A stretch of DNA of 32,542 nt from Alysiella crassa DSM 2578 (GCF_000745955.1 NZ_JQKH01000025.1:1-32542); one strand, 5' to 3'. Counted from the stretch's first letter, positions 17,710 through 25,785 are shown. Numbers and translations: made by a program. The notes: a model not told the origin generated them from the letters alone.

Positions 17710-19632
17710 ATGAATAAAATCCAAATTTTACCCGACCACCTGATTAACCAAATTGCCGCAGGCGAAGTGGTGGAACGCCCAGCCAACGCCCTAAAAGAAA
17801 TCGTGGAAAACAGCCTAGACGCAGGCGCAACACACATTTCCGTAGAAATCGCAGGCGGGGGCATTAAATTATTGCGCGTCAGCGACAATGGCGCAGGTAT
17901 GCACGCCGATGATTTGCCGCTTGCCCTATCGCGCCACGCTACCAGCAAAATCAAAAACTTATCTGATTTAGAACACGTCCGCAGCATGGGATTTCGCGGC
18001 GAAGGTTTGGCGAGCATTGCGTCCGTGTCGCGCCTAACTCTAACCAGCCGCACCGCCGACACCGCCCACGCCCACCAAATTCGCGCCGAAGACGGTGTAT
18101 TGAGCGCGGTCAGCGCAGCCGCCCACCCCATCGGCACCACGCTGGAAGTCTGCGAATTGTTTTTCAACACCCCAGCGCGGCGCAAATTTTTAAAATCCGA
18201 AAACACCGAATACGCCCATTGCGCCACTATGTTGGAACGCTTGGCGTTGGCGAATCCTCAAGTGGCATTTTCTTTAAAAAACAATGGTAAATCCGTATTT
18301 TCCTACCCCGCGCAATCGTTGGCGGAACGCGTGGCGGCGATTATGGGCGCGGAGTTTCAGGCTGCCTGTTTGCCTGTGGACAGCGGCGAAAACGTGTTGC
18401 GCGTACACGGTTTTGTCGCCAAACCCACGTTTAGCAAAGGCAAATCGGACAATCAATTTTGTTTTGTAAACAACCGTTTTGTGCGCGACAAAGTGATTTT
18501 GCATGCGGTGAAACAAGCGTATCGGGACGTGTTGCACAATCAAATGACCCCTGCGTTTGTACTGTTTTTAGAGATACCGCCCGAACTGGTGGACGTGAAT
18601 GTCCACCCCACCAAAACCGAAATCCGTTTCCGCGACAGTCAGGCGGTGCACCAATTGATTTTTCATAGTTTAAACAAGGTTTTGGCGGACACGCGCGCGG
18701 ATTTAACCGACAGCGTGGGCAATGCCAGCGAAATTTTGCAGGAACGCATTTCGGGCGAGCCAGCCTCTATTTCTAATGGGGAAACATTGGTGTGGGGGCA
18801 AACGGATTTTTCAGGCAGCCTGAAAACCAGTTCCCTAAATCATCAAAAAGTGAGCCCTGCCAACTATTCTGCCTTTCGTGCGCCACAACAGCGCAGTTTA
18901 TCTTTGCGCGAGCGGCAAGCGGCGATGAATACTTACGCGGAATTGTATCGCGATGACGATGAATTGACGGCTTGGGAACACACGCGTTTACCCGAAACCC
19001 ATATTACCCAAATCATTGAATCAACAGAAGAAAAAACAGAAAAACCAGATTATCCTTTGGGATTTGCTTTGGCGCAATTATTGGGGATTTATATTTTGGC
19101 GCAAACGGCGGACGGCTTGATTTTGGTGGACATGCACGCGGCGGCGGAACGGGTGAATTATGAAAAAATGAAAGCGGCGCGGCTTTCAGGCAGCCTGAAA
19201 GCGCAAATGTTGTTGATTCCGATGACTTTTGCGGCAAGCCACGAAGAACGTGCGGTGGCGGCGGAATATGCTGATTTATTGCGCGATTATGGTTTGGCGT
19301 TGGCGGATTTGGGCGATGGGCAATTGGCGGTGCAGTCTGTGCCTGCGATGTTGGGCAAGGCAAACGCGGCGGAATTGGCGCGAGACGTGTTGCGCGAATT
19401 GATGGCTGTGGGCAGCTCGCAAGTGATTGAACAATATGAAAATCAAATTTTAAGCACGATGGCGTGTCATGGTTCGGTGCGCGCTGGGCGGCAATTGACG
19501 CAGCCTGAAATGAATGCTTTATTGCGCGATATGGAAGCCACGCCGCGCAGCAACCAATGCAATCATGGGCGACCGACTTGGGTGCGAATTGGGTTGGCGG
19601 ATTTGGACGCGTTGTTTTTGCGTGGGCAATAA
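17710..19632 (+). CDS. mutL: DNA mismatch repair protein MutL
   Basis: Encodes 640 residues. The GHKL ATPase N-terminus is clear: IAAGEVVERPANALKEIVENSLDAG, DNGAGM, and FRGEGLASIASVSRL. The C-terminal half has the nicking-endonuclease metal site DMHAAAERVNYE (Asp474 onward, the DQHA(X)2E(X)4E class) plus ACHGSVRAGRQLT and CNHGRPTW. It should therefore be the endonuclease-type MutL found in bacteria without MutH. ATG 17710 follows AGGA and matches the family start (MNKIQILPDHLINQIAAGE); the longer frame from 17614 reads through an uptake sequence and is rejected. The linker between domains carries uptake sequences translated as SGSLK. The gene is divergent from malQ-glgB across a 220-bp AT-rich gap. 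Confidence 0.96.
   Translation: MNKIQILPDHLINQIAAGEVVERPANALKEIVENSLDAGATHISVEIAGGGIKLLRVSDNGAGMHADDLPLALSRHATSKIKNLSDLEHVRSMGFRGEGLASIASVSRLTLTSRTADTAHAHQIRAEDGVLSAVSAAAHPIGTTLEVCELFFNTPARRKFLKSENTEYAHCATMLERLALANPQVAFSLKNNGKSVFSYPAQSLAERVAAIMGAEFQAACLPVDSGENVLRVHGFVAKPTFSKGKSDNQFCFVNNRFVRDKVILHAVKQAYRDVLHNQMTPAFVLFLEIPPELVDVNVHPTKTEIRFRDSQAVHQLIFHSLNKVLADTRADLTDSVGNASEILQERISGEPASISNGETLVWGQTDFSGSLKTSSLNHQKVSPANYSAFRAPQQRSLSLRERQAAMNTYAELYRDDDELTAWEHTRLPETHITQIIESTEEKTEKPDYPLGFALAQLLGIYILAQTADGLILVDMHAAAERVNYEKMKAARLSGSLKAQMLLIPMTFAASHEERAVAAEYADLLRDYGLALADLGDGQLAVQSVPAMLGKANAAELARDVLRELMAVGSSQVIEQYENQILSTMACHGSVRAGRQLTQPEMNALLRDMEATPRSNQCNHGRPTWVRIGLADLDALFLRGQ
18809..18825. repeat. Palindromic DNA uptake sequence (17 bp) in mutL
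   Basis: TTTCAGGCAGCCTGAAA, translated FSGSLKT in the flexible linker between the ATPase and endonuclease domains. Confidence 0.9.
19184..19200. repeat. Palindromic DNA uptake sequence (17 bp) in mutL
   Basis: TTTCAGGCAGCCTGAAA, translated LSGSLKA shortly after the endonuclease motif. Confidence 0.9.
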
Positions 19633-19641
19633 AATAAAAAC

Positions 19642-19720
19642 GTAGGGTGCGCCGTGCGTACCAAAATTCATCACAAAATTAAATGTTTGTGGGGATTTTG
19701 GTACGCACGGCGTACCCTAC
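19642..19720. repeat. GTAGGGTG palindromic repeat (copy 2)
   Basis: GTAGGGTGCGCCGTGCGTACCA and its mirror TGGTACGCACGGCGTACCCTAC flank an AT-rich loop. Both arms carry the same compensating change relative to other copies (GCGTACC versus GCGCACC), which suggests the stem itself is maintained. It lies 9 bp after the mutL stop and could act as its terminator, though no T-run follows. Confidence 0.8.
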
Positions 19721-19730
19721 GTTTTCTAGT

Positions 19731-19755
19731 CCTCCCCCGTTGGAGGCGGGGGAGG
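19731..19755. repeat. G+C-rich hairpin
   Basis: CCTCCCCCG - TTGGAGG - CGGGGGAGG, a perfect 9-bp stem in the convergent mutL/lipoprotein gap. It resembles the CTCCC..GGGAG palindromes widespread in Proteobacteria and a related block at 23689-23776. Confidence 0.65.
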
Positions 19756-19795
19756 GGACAGATGGTTGGTAAAATTTAAAAGGCAGCCTGAAACT

Positions 19796-20314
19796 TTATT
19801 GCGTTACCGTTGAGCGGATTAATTTTTCCGCGTTTGCCAATGTGTTTTCCACTTCGCTGTATTCAATTTTGCTGCCGTGAATAATGGCGCGGGTGTCGTT
19901 GAACACCACTTGCACTTTGCCGTCCACTTCCGTTACCAGTACGCGCAAAGGCAATTGCAAGGCAAGCGCAGGGTCTTTGACCATCAAAGGTGTACCCGCT
20001 TTGGGTGTACCAAACACAATTACGGTGGCTGGCTGCATATTCAAACCAACTTGTTTGGCGGCGGCGGCGTGGTCAATGGTGGCGAACACGGTCATGCCTT
20101 TGCTTTGCACGGCTTGCGTTAATTTTTGCACGGTTTGGGTAAAAGTGTATTTGCTTTCAAGGGTGTGGGTCATGATTGGGTGTTTGTGGTCGTGATGGTG
20201 GGTGTGGTCGTGGGCATGATGATGGTGGTGATGACCCTGTTCGGCGGGCGCATGGTTGTGGGCGCAGGCTGCCAGAGAAACAGTTGCTAAAATGGGCAAT
20301 AAAATTTTACGCAT
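19796..20314 (-). CDS. Histidine-rich DUF302 lipoprotein
   Basis: Encodes 172 residues. A lipoprotein signal peptide (MRKILLPILATVSLAAC) with lipobox LAAC puts it in the envelope. The segment after the lipidated Cys is extremely His-rich (runs HHHHHH, HAHDHTHHHDHKH), probably a metal-binding linker. The rest is a DUF302 domain: FTQTVQKLTQAVQSKGMTVFATIDHAAAAKQVG, VIVFGTPKAGTPLM, LALQLPLRVLVTEVDGKVQV. DUF302 function is not settled. AGGA precedes ATG 20314. It is convergent with mutL and divergent from the next gene. Zinc or copper handling is a guess from the His segment. Confidence 0.82.
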   Translation of the reverse strand: MRKILLPILATVSLAACAHNHAPAEQGHHHHHHAHDHTHHHDHKHPIMTHTLESKYTFTQTVQKLTQAVQSKGMTVFATIDHAAAAKQVGLNMQPATVIVFGTPKAGTPLMVKDPALALQLPLRVLVTEVDGKVQVVFNDTRAIIHGSKIEYSEVENTLANAEKLIRSTVTQ

Positions 20315-20357
20315 AATTCAATTCCTATGCTGGGTTAAAAAATCAGATTGTAAAGAA

Positions 20358-20374
20358 TTTCAGGCAGCCTGAAA
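20358..20374. repeat. Palindromic DNA uptake sequence in the divergent gap
   Basis: TTTCAGGCAGCCTGAAA between the DUF302 lipoprotein and the coiled-coil protein gene; a truncated copy (TTTTCAGGCTGCC) follows at 20401. Confidence 0.9.
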
Positions 20375-20457
20375 ACCGCTATATTTTGGCGTTTCTTTGG
20401 TTTTCAGGCTGCCGAATTTTGCGTAAAATAACGTCTTTTAACAAAAAGGGAAAGACT

Positions 20458-21339
20458 ATGTTCCGCAAATCACTGATTGCCTTATTTTTGAGCAGCGCAT
20501 TGCTGGCGCACGCTTCGCCCGTAGCGGAAAAAGCAACGGAAAACAAAACCGTTGAAATACAGAAAAAATCAAAACCTAACAAACAGTTAGAAGCGGAAAA
20601 AGCGCGTTTGCAACGCCAAGAACAGGCTTTGGAACGCGCCAAAGCTCGTTTGGCAGAAAAAGAAAAAGCCATCGCCGAAGCGAAAGCCAAATTAGCCGAA
20701 CAAGAAAAAACGCTTGAACCCACCCCAAGCACCACAGCGGCAAAAACAGCAAACAGCAAACCCACGCGCCCAAGCAAACAAGATTTTGTCGCCAAAACCA
20801 AATCCGCCAACGCGAAAAAAGCCGATAACAAAGACGCAAAGTCTGAAACCAAAACAGAAACCAAATCTGAAGTAAAATCAGATAAAAAACCTGAAACCAA
20901 AACAGAAACCAAATCTGAAGCCAAATCAGATAAAAAATCTGAAACCAAAACCAAACAAGACCACAGCATTTCGGTCTACCGTTTGAATTTTGCCAGCCCC
21001 AGCCAAAATATTGTGTGCGGCGGCGATGTGTTGAAAACCTATGGTGGCGCGCGCGGCGTGTCCTGCTATATCAAACAAATGGACAGCCAACCTTTGCAAG
21101 CCAAACCCAAATCTTGCCAACACAGATGGGGACAAGTGTTTGAATTAGCGTATATTGGTCGTCCTGCGCTGGGCTGCTACAACGACACGCCGTATTCGCT
21201 TGAGCCAAAAATCTTGGCTTATGGCAAAACCATGCGCGGCAACGGTTGGGCGTGTACCAGCTTGCCACACGGCATTAAATGTGTGAATTCAGACCGACAC
21301 GGCTTTGAAATTGGTCGTAAAAAACAAAAATTCTTTTAA
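20458..21339 (+). CDS. Exported coiled-coil protein with a C-terminal DUF6636-like cysteine domain
   Basis: Encodes 293 residues. ATG 20458 follows GGGAAAG. The signal peptide is MFRKSLIALFLSSALLAHA. Residues about 40-85 are a charged coiled coil (LEAEKARLQRQEQALERAKA, then KAKLAEQEK). A Lys/Glu/Thr-rich tandem repeat follows (unit SETKTETKSEVKSDKK). The last 110 residues hold six cysteines in a pattern like the DUF6636 secreted domain: FASPSQNIVC, GVSCYIKQ, a central Cys pair, WACTSLPHGIKC and a final GHGFEIGR-like end. This assignment rests on remembered family pattern only. The layout suggests a periplasmic or surface protein with a flexible charged spacer and a disulfide-bonded head. Function unknown. 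Confidence 0.7.
   Translation: MFRKSLIALFLSSALLAHASPVAEKATENKTVEIQKKSKPNKQLEAEKARLQRQEQALERAKARLAEKEKAIAEAKAKLAEQEKTLEPTPSTTAAKTANSKPTRPSKQDFVAKTKSANAKKADNKDAKSETKTETKSEVKSDKKPETKTETKSEAKSDKKSETKTKQDHSISVYRLNFASPSQNIVCGGDVLKTYGGARGVSCYIKQMDSQPLQAKPKSCQHRWGQVFELAYIGRPALGCYNDTPYSLEPKILAYGKTMRGNGWACTSLPHGIKCVNSDRHGFEIGRKKQKFF
20842..20955 (+). repeat. 48-bp tandem repeat inside the coiled-coil protein gene
   Basis: Two full 48-bp units (20842-20889, 20890-20937) and a partial third encode the 16-residue SETKTETKSEVKSDKK motif. The units are nearly identical, so copy number could vary in frame between strains. Confidence 0.9.
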
Positions 21340-21402
21340 TTAATTAAAATCATAGGGTGAGTGGCAAATTTGGTTTACACTCGCCCTATTGTTTTCCAAC
21401 CT

Positions 21403-21564
21403 GTTCAGGCTGCCTGAAAATGACACGACAATTTATTAACACCAAATATGTAGGGTGCGCCGTGCGCACCAGATTTACCAAAATATTTTAAATTATTCAA
21501 TCATTTTGGTGCGCACGGCGCACCCTACAATTATTTTTATCGTGTACTGTAAGGCAGCCTGAAA
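21403..21564. repeat. Composite nested inverted repeat bounded by uptake sequences (copy 3)
   Basis: Order: uptake sequence, TGACACGACAATTTATT, GTAGGGTGCGCCGTGCGCACCA (arm from 21450), AT-rich loop, TGGTGCGCACGGCGCACC (arm ending 21528), TTTTTATCGTGTACTG, then the opposed uptake sequence. The inner arms pair perfectly. It lies between the coiled-coil protein gene and ccsB. Confidence 0.75.
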
Positions 21565-21589
21565 ACCCTATTCTCAAATCTAAATTATC

Positions 21590-23611
21590 ATGTCTTCCAC
21601 ACAACAAAAATCTCCACAAAAAATCCCATTTATTCGCCGACCTTGGTTTGCTTTTATCAGTTCCATGCGTTTTGCGGTGTCTTTGCTGTCTATTTTGGCG
21701 ATTGCGTCTATTATTGGCACGGTGGTGCAGCAAAATCAGCCAGCGCAAAATTATGTGGTGCAATTTGGTCCTTTTTGGGCAGAAATTTTTCATTTTTTGG
21801 GTTTATTTGATGTTTATGCTTCGTCATGGTTTGTGGTGATTATGATTTTTTTGGTGTTGTCCACAGGCTTGTGTGTGTGGCGCAATACGCCGCAATATTT
21901 GCGTGAAATGAAATCGTTTCGGCTCAATGCCACCGCCAAATCTTTGGCGCACATGAAGCATTCCCACGAACTTTCAGGCAGCCTGAAACCTGAAATTGTG
22001 CAACAATATTTGAATGTGAACGGCTTTCAAACCAAAACGGAACAGCGTGAAGACGGCAGCTTTATCATTGCCGCCAAAAAAGGGGCGATGAATAAATGGG
22101 GCTATATTTTGGCGCATATTGCGCTGATTGTGATTTGTATCGGCGGCTTGATTGACAGCAATATGGTGCTGAAAATGGGCATGTTGTTTGGCAAAATTGT
22201 GCCTGACAACACCAGCGTGTATGCGCGTGATTTCAAACCCGAAAGCACCATTGGCGCATACAATTTATCGTTTCGCGGCAATGCGGAAGTGGTGGAAGGT
22301 CAAACCATAGACCAAACTTTTTTAAATGCAGACAAGGGGTTACTCTTACAAAAATTACCCTTTACCATTGAATTGAAAAAATTTCATGTGGATTTTTACG
22401 ACACAGGCATGCCCAAAGATTTCGCCAGCGATATTGTCGTTACCGACAAAGAAACGGGCGCAAAAATTGAAAAAACCATACGCGTAAACCACCCTTTAAC
22501 CGTAAACGGCGTAACCATTTACCAATCCAGCTACGGCGATGGCGGCTCTGACCTGAAATTAAAAAGTTGGAATTTGCGCGGCATTGGTCAAGCGGCTGAT
22601 TTGAAAGCGGTTTCGCAACGGCAATTTCCTTTGGATTTGGGTAGCGCGGGCAAATATCAATTGGAATTTGGCGAATTGCGCGTGTACAACGTGGAAGATT
22701 TGCGCGAACACGACAGGCAGCCTGAAAGCAAATTGCACGAAATCCGCAGCGTGAAACAAGAGAAAAAATTTCAAAACGTAGGGCCAACCATCACTTACAA
22801 AGTGCGCGATTCGGCTGGGCAAGCGCGTGAATATGTTAATTATATGCTGCCGCTTCAGCGCGAAGGCTCGCTGTTTTTTGCGACTGGTGAGCGTTCCAAT
22901 CTGAACGACCCCTATCGCTGGCTGATGATTCCCGCCGATGCGAATGCGAAAATGGACAGTTTTATGGCGTTGCGCAATATCCTATTGCAGCCTGAAAAAC
23001 GCGCACAGGTGGTGGAACAAGCCATTTTAAGCGTTGATGAATCCATGCGCCCCCAATTTAAATTGGCGGTGGACAATTTATTGCGCCAATTCGCCGAAGG
23101 CGGCTACATCGCCATCAACGAGCATATCGCCAAAACCGTCCCCGAAGCGGAACAGAAAAAAACAGGCGAATTGATGTATCAAATTTTGGTCGGTGCGGTC
23201 AATGTGGCATTGGACAATGCGCTGAAAGAACACGGGCTGCCTGAAATGGCGGCTGGCGAAGCAAGAAATATATTTGTTTTGAATAGTTTAGATGCGTACA
23301 CGGCGATGACGCGTTTTCAGTCGCCTGTACTGTTGCATTTAGATGGTTTTAAACAAGTGAATATGTCGGGTTTGCAAATGACCAAATCACCAGGAGCAAA
23401 TTTGGTGTATTTGGGTTCACTGTTTTTGGTGTTGGGGACAATTTTCATGTTTTATGTGCGCGATAAGCGGGCGTGGGCATTGTTTGGCGCAGATGGTTCG
23501 GTGCGTTTTGCCATGTCGTCCAGCCGCAGCGAGCGCGATTTGAACCGTGAGTTTCCCGAACATGTGGAAAAATTAGGGATTTTGGCGCGGGATTTACAGC
23601 AAACAGAATAA
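21590..23611 (+). CDS. ccsB: Cytochrome c biogenesis protein ResB/CcsB (System II)
   Basis: Encodes 673 residues. N-terminal transmembrane segments (MRFAVSLLSILAIASIIGTVVQQNQP, then SWFVVIMIFLVLSTGLCVW), a third around WGYILAHIALIVICIGGLI, a large periplasmic domain, and a last segment (LVYLGSLFLVLGTIFMFYV) give the ResB/Ccs1 topology. With CcsA it moves heme across the membrane and attaches it to apocytochromes c. The conserved FGPFWAEIFHFLGLFDVYASSW is present. The partner ccsA is not in this window; the next gene is aroE on the other strand. Uptake sequences inside the ORF encode SGSLK and RQPES. Confidence 0.92.
   Translation: MSSTQQKSPQKIPFIRRPWFAFISSMRFAVSLLSILAIASIIGTVVQQNQPAQNYVVQFGPFWAEIFHFLGLFDVYASSWFVVIMIFLVLSTGLCVWRNTPQYLREMKSFRLNATAKSLAHMKHSHELSGSLKPEIVQQYLNVNGFQTKTEQREDGSFIIAAKKGAMNKWGYILAHIALIVICIGGLIDSNMVLKMGMLFGKIVPDNTSVYARDFKPESTIGAYNLSFRGNAEVVEGQTIDQTFLNADKGLLLQKLPFTIELKKFHVDFYDTGMPKDFASDIVVTDKETGAKIEKTIRVNHPLTVNGVTIYQSSYGDGGSDLKLKSWNLRGIGQAADLKAVSQRQFPLDLGSAGKYQLEFGELRVYNVEDLREHDRQPESKLHEIRSVKQEKKFQNVGPTITYKVRDSAGQAREYVNYMLPLQREGSLFFATGERSNLNDPYRWLMIPADANAKMDSFMALRNILLQPEKRAQVVEQAILSVDESMRPQFKLAVDNLLRQFAEGGYIAINEHIAKTVPEAEQKKTGELMYQILVGAVNVALDNALKEHGLPEMAAGEARNIFVLNSLDAYTAMTRFQSPVLLHLDGFKQVNMSGLQMTKSPGANLVYLGSLFLVLGTIFMFYVRDKRAWALFGADGSVRFAMSSSRSERDLNREFPEHVEKLGILARDLQQTE
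21972..21988. repeat. Palindromic DNA uptake sequence (17 bp) in ccsB
   Basis: TTTCAGGCAGCCTGAAA, translated LSGSLKP. Confidence 0.9.
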
Positions 23612-23688
23612 TGAAATCTTTCAGGCAGCCTTTCACTACCTACAAAAATGAAGTATTGTCTGAATCGTTGAGATACAGCAATCTCACT

Positions 23689-23776
23689 CCCTCTCCTTTG
23701 GAAGAGGGCTGGGGAGAGGGAAAAATCGTTGAGCATTGCTAGTTTACCCTCTCCCTAACCCTCTCCCACAGGAGGG
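23689..23776. repeat. CCCTCTCC palindromic repeat block
   Basis: CCCTCTCC (23689-23696) pairs with GGAGAGGG (23713-23720), and a second CCCTCTCC..GGAGGG set follows to 23776. An AATCGTTGAG motif recurs on either side of the first hairpin. This is the CCCTCTCC-type intergenic repeat seen in many Proteobacteria. It fills the 235-bp convergent gap between ccsB and aroE together with uptake sequences at 23622 and 23820. Confidence 0.7.
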
Positions 23777-23846
23777 AACAGGTGGGTGGTGCGCAAAAAT
23801 TTGTAGGGTAGTATTAAAAGGCAGCCTGAAAACTGATTTATCAAAC

Positions 23847-24665
23847 TCAACCCATCTCCGCCCGTATCGCCGCAATCACAGGCGCAATTTGCGGCGCAAA
23901 ACCACGCCACAAACGAAAACTCTCTGCCGCCTGCCCCACCAACATGCCCAAACCATCGGCAATTCGCGCCGCCCCATGCGCTTGAGCGTGGCGCAAAAAC
24001 GGTGTGGGTTCTGCCCCATACACCATATCGTAAACCAATGAAGTTTCAGAAAAAATATTCTCCGACACGGCAGGTAATTCCCCGTTCAGGCTGCCTGAAG
24101 TCGCGTTAATCACAATATCGGGGCGAAGCTGCGCCGTGTCTGCAAAACTCGCCGCTTGTACAGAAAATTGTGTTGCTAATTCAATGGCTTTGCTTTGAGT
24201 GCGATTGGCGATGATGAGCGAATCAGGCTGTTGCGCCAAAATCGGCAACACCACACCACGCGTTGCCCCGCCCGCGCCCAAAATCAACACTTTTTTGCCG
24301 CGCAAATCCACCTGCAAATTGTCCACCATATCGTTTACCAAACCCACCCCATCGGTATTATCGCCGCGCAATTGACCATTTTCCAATAAAATCAAAGTAT
24401 TCACTGCGCCAGCAGCCTGCGCCCGCTCGGATAATTCATCTACCAAATCAAACGCATATTGTTTAAACGGCACGGTAACATTCGCGCCACAGCCGCCACG
24501 CGCAAAAAAATCCTGCACGGCAGCCTGAAACGCGGCTGGCGAATTTTCCACCAAAATTCTTGAATATTCAATCACTTCACCTTGTTGCGCAGCGAAATGC
24601 GCGTGAATTTGCGGCGATTTGCTGTGGGCAATCGGGTTACCAAAAACGGCGTATTGTGCAGTCAT
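23847..24665 (-). CDS. aroE: Shikimate dehydrogenase (NADP+)
   Basis: Encodes 272 residues. Reduces 3-dehydroshikimate to shikimate in aromatic amino acid synthesis. Substrate-binding SKSP is at residues 15-18, catalytic Lys68 in NVTVPFK, Asp102 in GDNTDG, and the nucleotide loop in GAGGATRGV; the family positions Lys65/Asp102 of the E. coli enzyme match well. ATG 24665 ([18 protein letters not shown]) fits the family start; a further ATG at 24695 adds ten residues without an SD. Divergent from hemJ by 69 bp, so the promoters must overlap. An uptake sequence in the ORF encodes SGSLN. Confidence 0.95.
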   Translation of the reverse strand: MTAQYAVFGNPIAHSKSPQIHAHFAAQQGEVIEYSRILVENSPAAFQAAVQDFFARGGCGANVTVPFKQYAFDLVDELSERAQAAGAVNTLILLENGQLRGDNTDGVGLVNDMVDNLQVDLRGKKVLILGAGGATRGVVLPILAQQPDSLIIANRTQSKAIELATQFSVQAASFADTAQLRPDIVINATSGSLNGELPAVSENIFSETSLVYDMVYGAEPTPFLRHAQAHGAARIADGLGMLVGQAAESFRLWRGFAPQIAPVIAAIRAEMG

Positions 24666-24718
24666 TTTGTGTGCTTTCGTGGGAAAAATGGTCATTTTAA
24701 CGTAAAATAGCCGCTTTT

Positions 24719-24735
24719 TTTCAGGCAGCCTGAAA
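24719..24735. repeat. Palindromic DNA uptake sequence fused to the hemJ start codon
   Basis: TTTCAGGCAGCCTGAAA, whose last A is the first base of the hemJ ATG. No other ribosome-binding site is available, so the uptake sequence is also the translation leader. Confidence 0.9.
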
Positions 24736-25154
24736 TGTATTTTTTACTCAAATCTTTGCATATTTTCTTTATTGTTTCGTGGTTTGCGGGGCTGTTTTAT
24801 CTGCCGCGTTTGTATGTGAATTTAGCCATGACCGCGCCCGATTCACCCGAGCATAAGCATTTGTTAATCATGGCAAATAAATTATACAAATTTATGCAGC
24901 CGTGGGCGATTGGTGCGCTGGTGTGTGGTTTGGCTTTGCTGATTGTCCAATTTGGTTTCAAAATGGGCTGGGGGCATGGCAAAATTTTGATTGGCGTGTT
25001 GCTGCTGGGCTACCAACATTATTGTGGCAAATTATTGCGCGATTTTCAGCAGGGGCGCAACACGCGTAGCCATAAATGGTTTCGCGTATTCAATGAGTTA
25101 CCTGTGTTTACGCTCATCGCCGCGATTTGGTTAGCCATTTATAAACCGTTTTAA
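24735..25154 (+). CDS. hemJ: Protoporphyrinogen IX oxidase HemJ
   Basis: A 139-residue, four-helix membrane protein converting protoporphyrinogen IX to protoporphyrin IX in heme synthesis. Family marks: [19 protein letters not shown] with His9 and Arg25, GWGHGK with Lys83, [10 protein letters not shown] and the C-terminal [16 protein letters not shown] followed by a last helix and KPF. Length is normal for HemJ (UPF0093). ATG 24735 overlaps the end of an uptake sequence. It stands near ccsB (heme attachment), but aroE on the opposite strand lies between, so this is proximity, not an operon. Confidence 0.9.
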   Translation: MYFLLKSLHIFFIVSWFAGLFYLPRLYVNLAMTAPDSPEHKHLLIMANKLYKFMQPWAIGALVCGLALLIVQFGFKMGWGHGKILIGVLLLGYQHYCGKLLRDFQQGRNTRSHKWFRVFNELPVFTLIAAIWLAIYKPF

Positions 25155-25157
25155 TGG

Positions 25158-25282
25158 TCAGGCTGCCTTAACGTAGGGTGCGCCGTGCGCACCAAGCCTT
25201 TAAAATTATTGAATTTTTTCTGCAATTGGTGCACACGGCGCACCCACATTTTGTGTTGTCCGTGAATATTCAGGCAGCCTGA
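25158..25282. repeat. Composite palindromic repeat (copy 4, degraded)
   Basis: A shortened uptake sequence (CAGGCTGCCTT) is followed directly by GTAGGGTGCGCCGTGCGCACCA (from 25173), a loop, TTGGTGCACACGGCGCACC (to 25247, one T lost from the end), TTTTGTGTTGTCCGTG and a complete uptake sequence near 25270-25282. The left ACACGACAAAA arm is missing. It separates hemJ and the CYTH gene. Confidence 0.7.
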
Positions 25283-25310
25283 AAATAATTAATCATTTAA
25301 AATCAATATT

Positions 25311-25778
25311 ATGAATACCATAGAAATTGAACGCCGCTTTCTGCTGGCAAACGACACTTGGCGCGAATCCGCCGCGCCACCGCTTTTGTTGAAACAAGGC
25401 TATTTGAGTGTGGAAAAAGAGCGCACCATTCGCGTGCGCATTGTCGGCGAACAGGCTTGGCTGACGCTCAAAGGCTATATTTCCGACCTGACACGCAGCG
25501 AATTTGAATACCCCATTCCGCTCGCTGACGCAGAAAATATCTTGGCGAATATGTGTCCATTTAAAATGGAGAAACTACGCTATTTGGTTAATTATCAAGG
25601 ATTTAGTTTTGAAATTGATGAATTTTTTGGCGAAAACGCGCCTTTAATCATTGCCGAATTAGAATTGCCCAGCGAAGAAAGCGAATTTCCCCGCCCCAAT
25701 TGGTTGGGCGAAGAAATCACCGCAGACGGGCGTTTCACCAATGCCTATTTAAGCAAACACCCATTTGGAAGCTGGTAA
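25311..25778 (+). CDS. CYTH-domain protein (triphosphate tunnel metalloenzyme)
   Basis: Encodes 155 residues, close to the length of the single-domain TTM proteins of beta-proteobacteria. The signature EIERR (residues 5-9) replaces the usual EIERK; then LLKQGYLS, RTIRVRIVGEQAWLTLKG, SEFEYPI, MEKLRYLV, FEIDEFFGENAPLIIAELEL supply the alternating acidic and basic residues of the tunnel. Relatives such as the Nitrosomonas europaea enzyme hydrolyse inorganic tripolyphosphate; others are class IV adenylate cyclases or thiamine triphosphatases. The convergent neighbour is ppk2, which favours a phosphate-polymer role, but that is inference. No clear SD is visible before ATG 25311. Confidence 0.85.
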   Translation: MNTIEIERRFLLANDTWRESAAPPLLLKQGYLSVEKERTIRVRIVGEQAWLTLKGYISDLTRSEFEYPIPLADAENILANMCPFKMEKLRYLVNYQGFSFEIDEFFGENAPLIIAELELPSEESEFPRPNWLGEEITADGRFTNAYLSKHPFGSW

Positions 25779-25785
25779 AAAATTT

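Noticed and set aside
20386-20457. An upstream start for the coiled-coil protein
   Set aside because: The extension is encoded by an uptake-sequence remnant, while ATG 20458 has an SD and starts a good signal peptide.
20379-20969. A 196-residue minus-strand ORF rich in Ser, Leu and Val opposite the coiled-coil gene
   Set aside because: Its repetitive content is the antisense of the Lys/Glu repeats; the plus-strand frame has signal peptide, SD and a cysteine domain.
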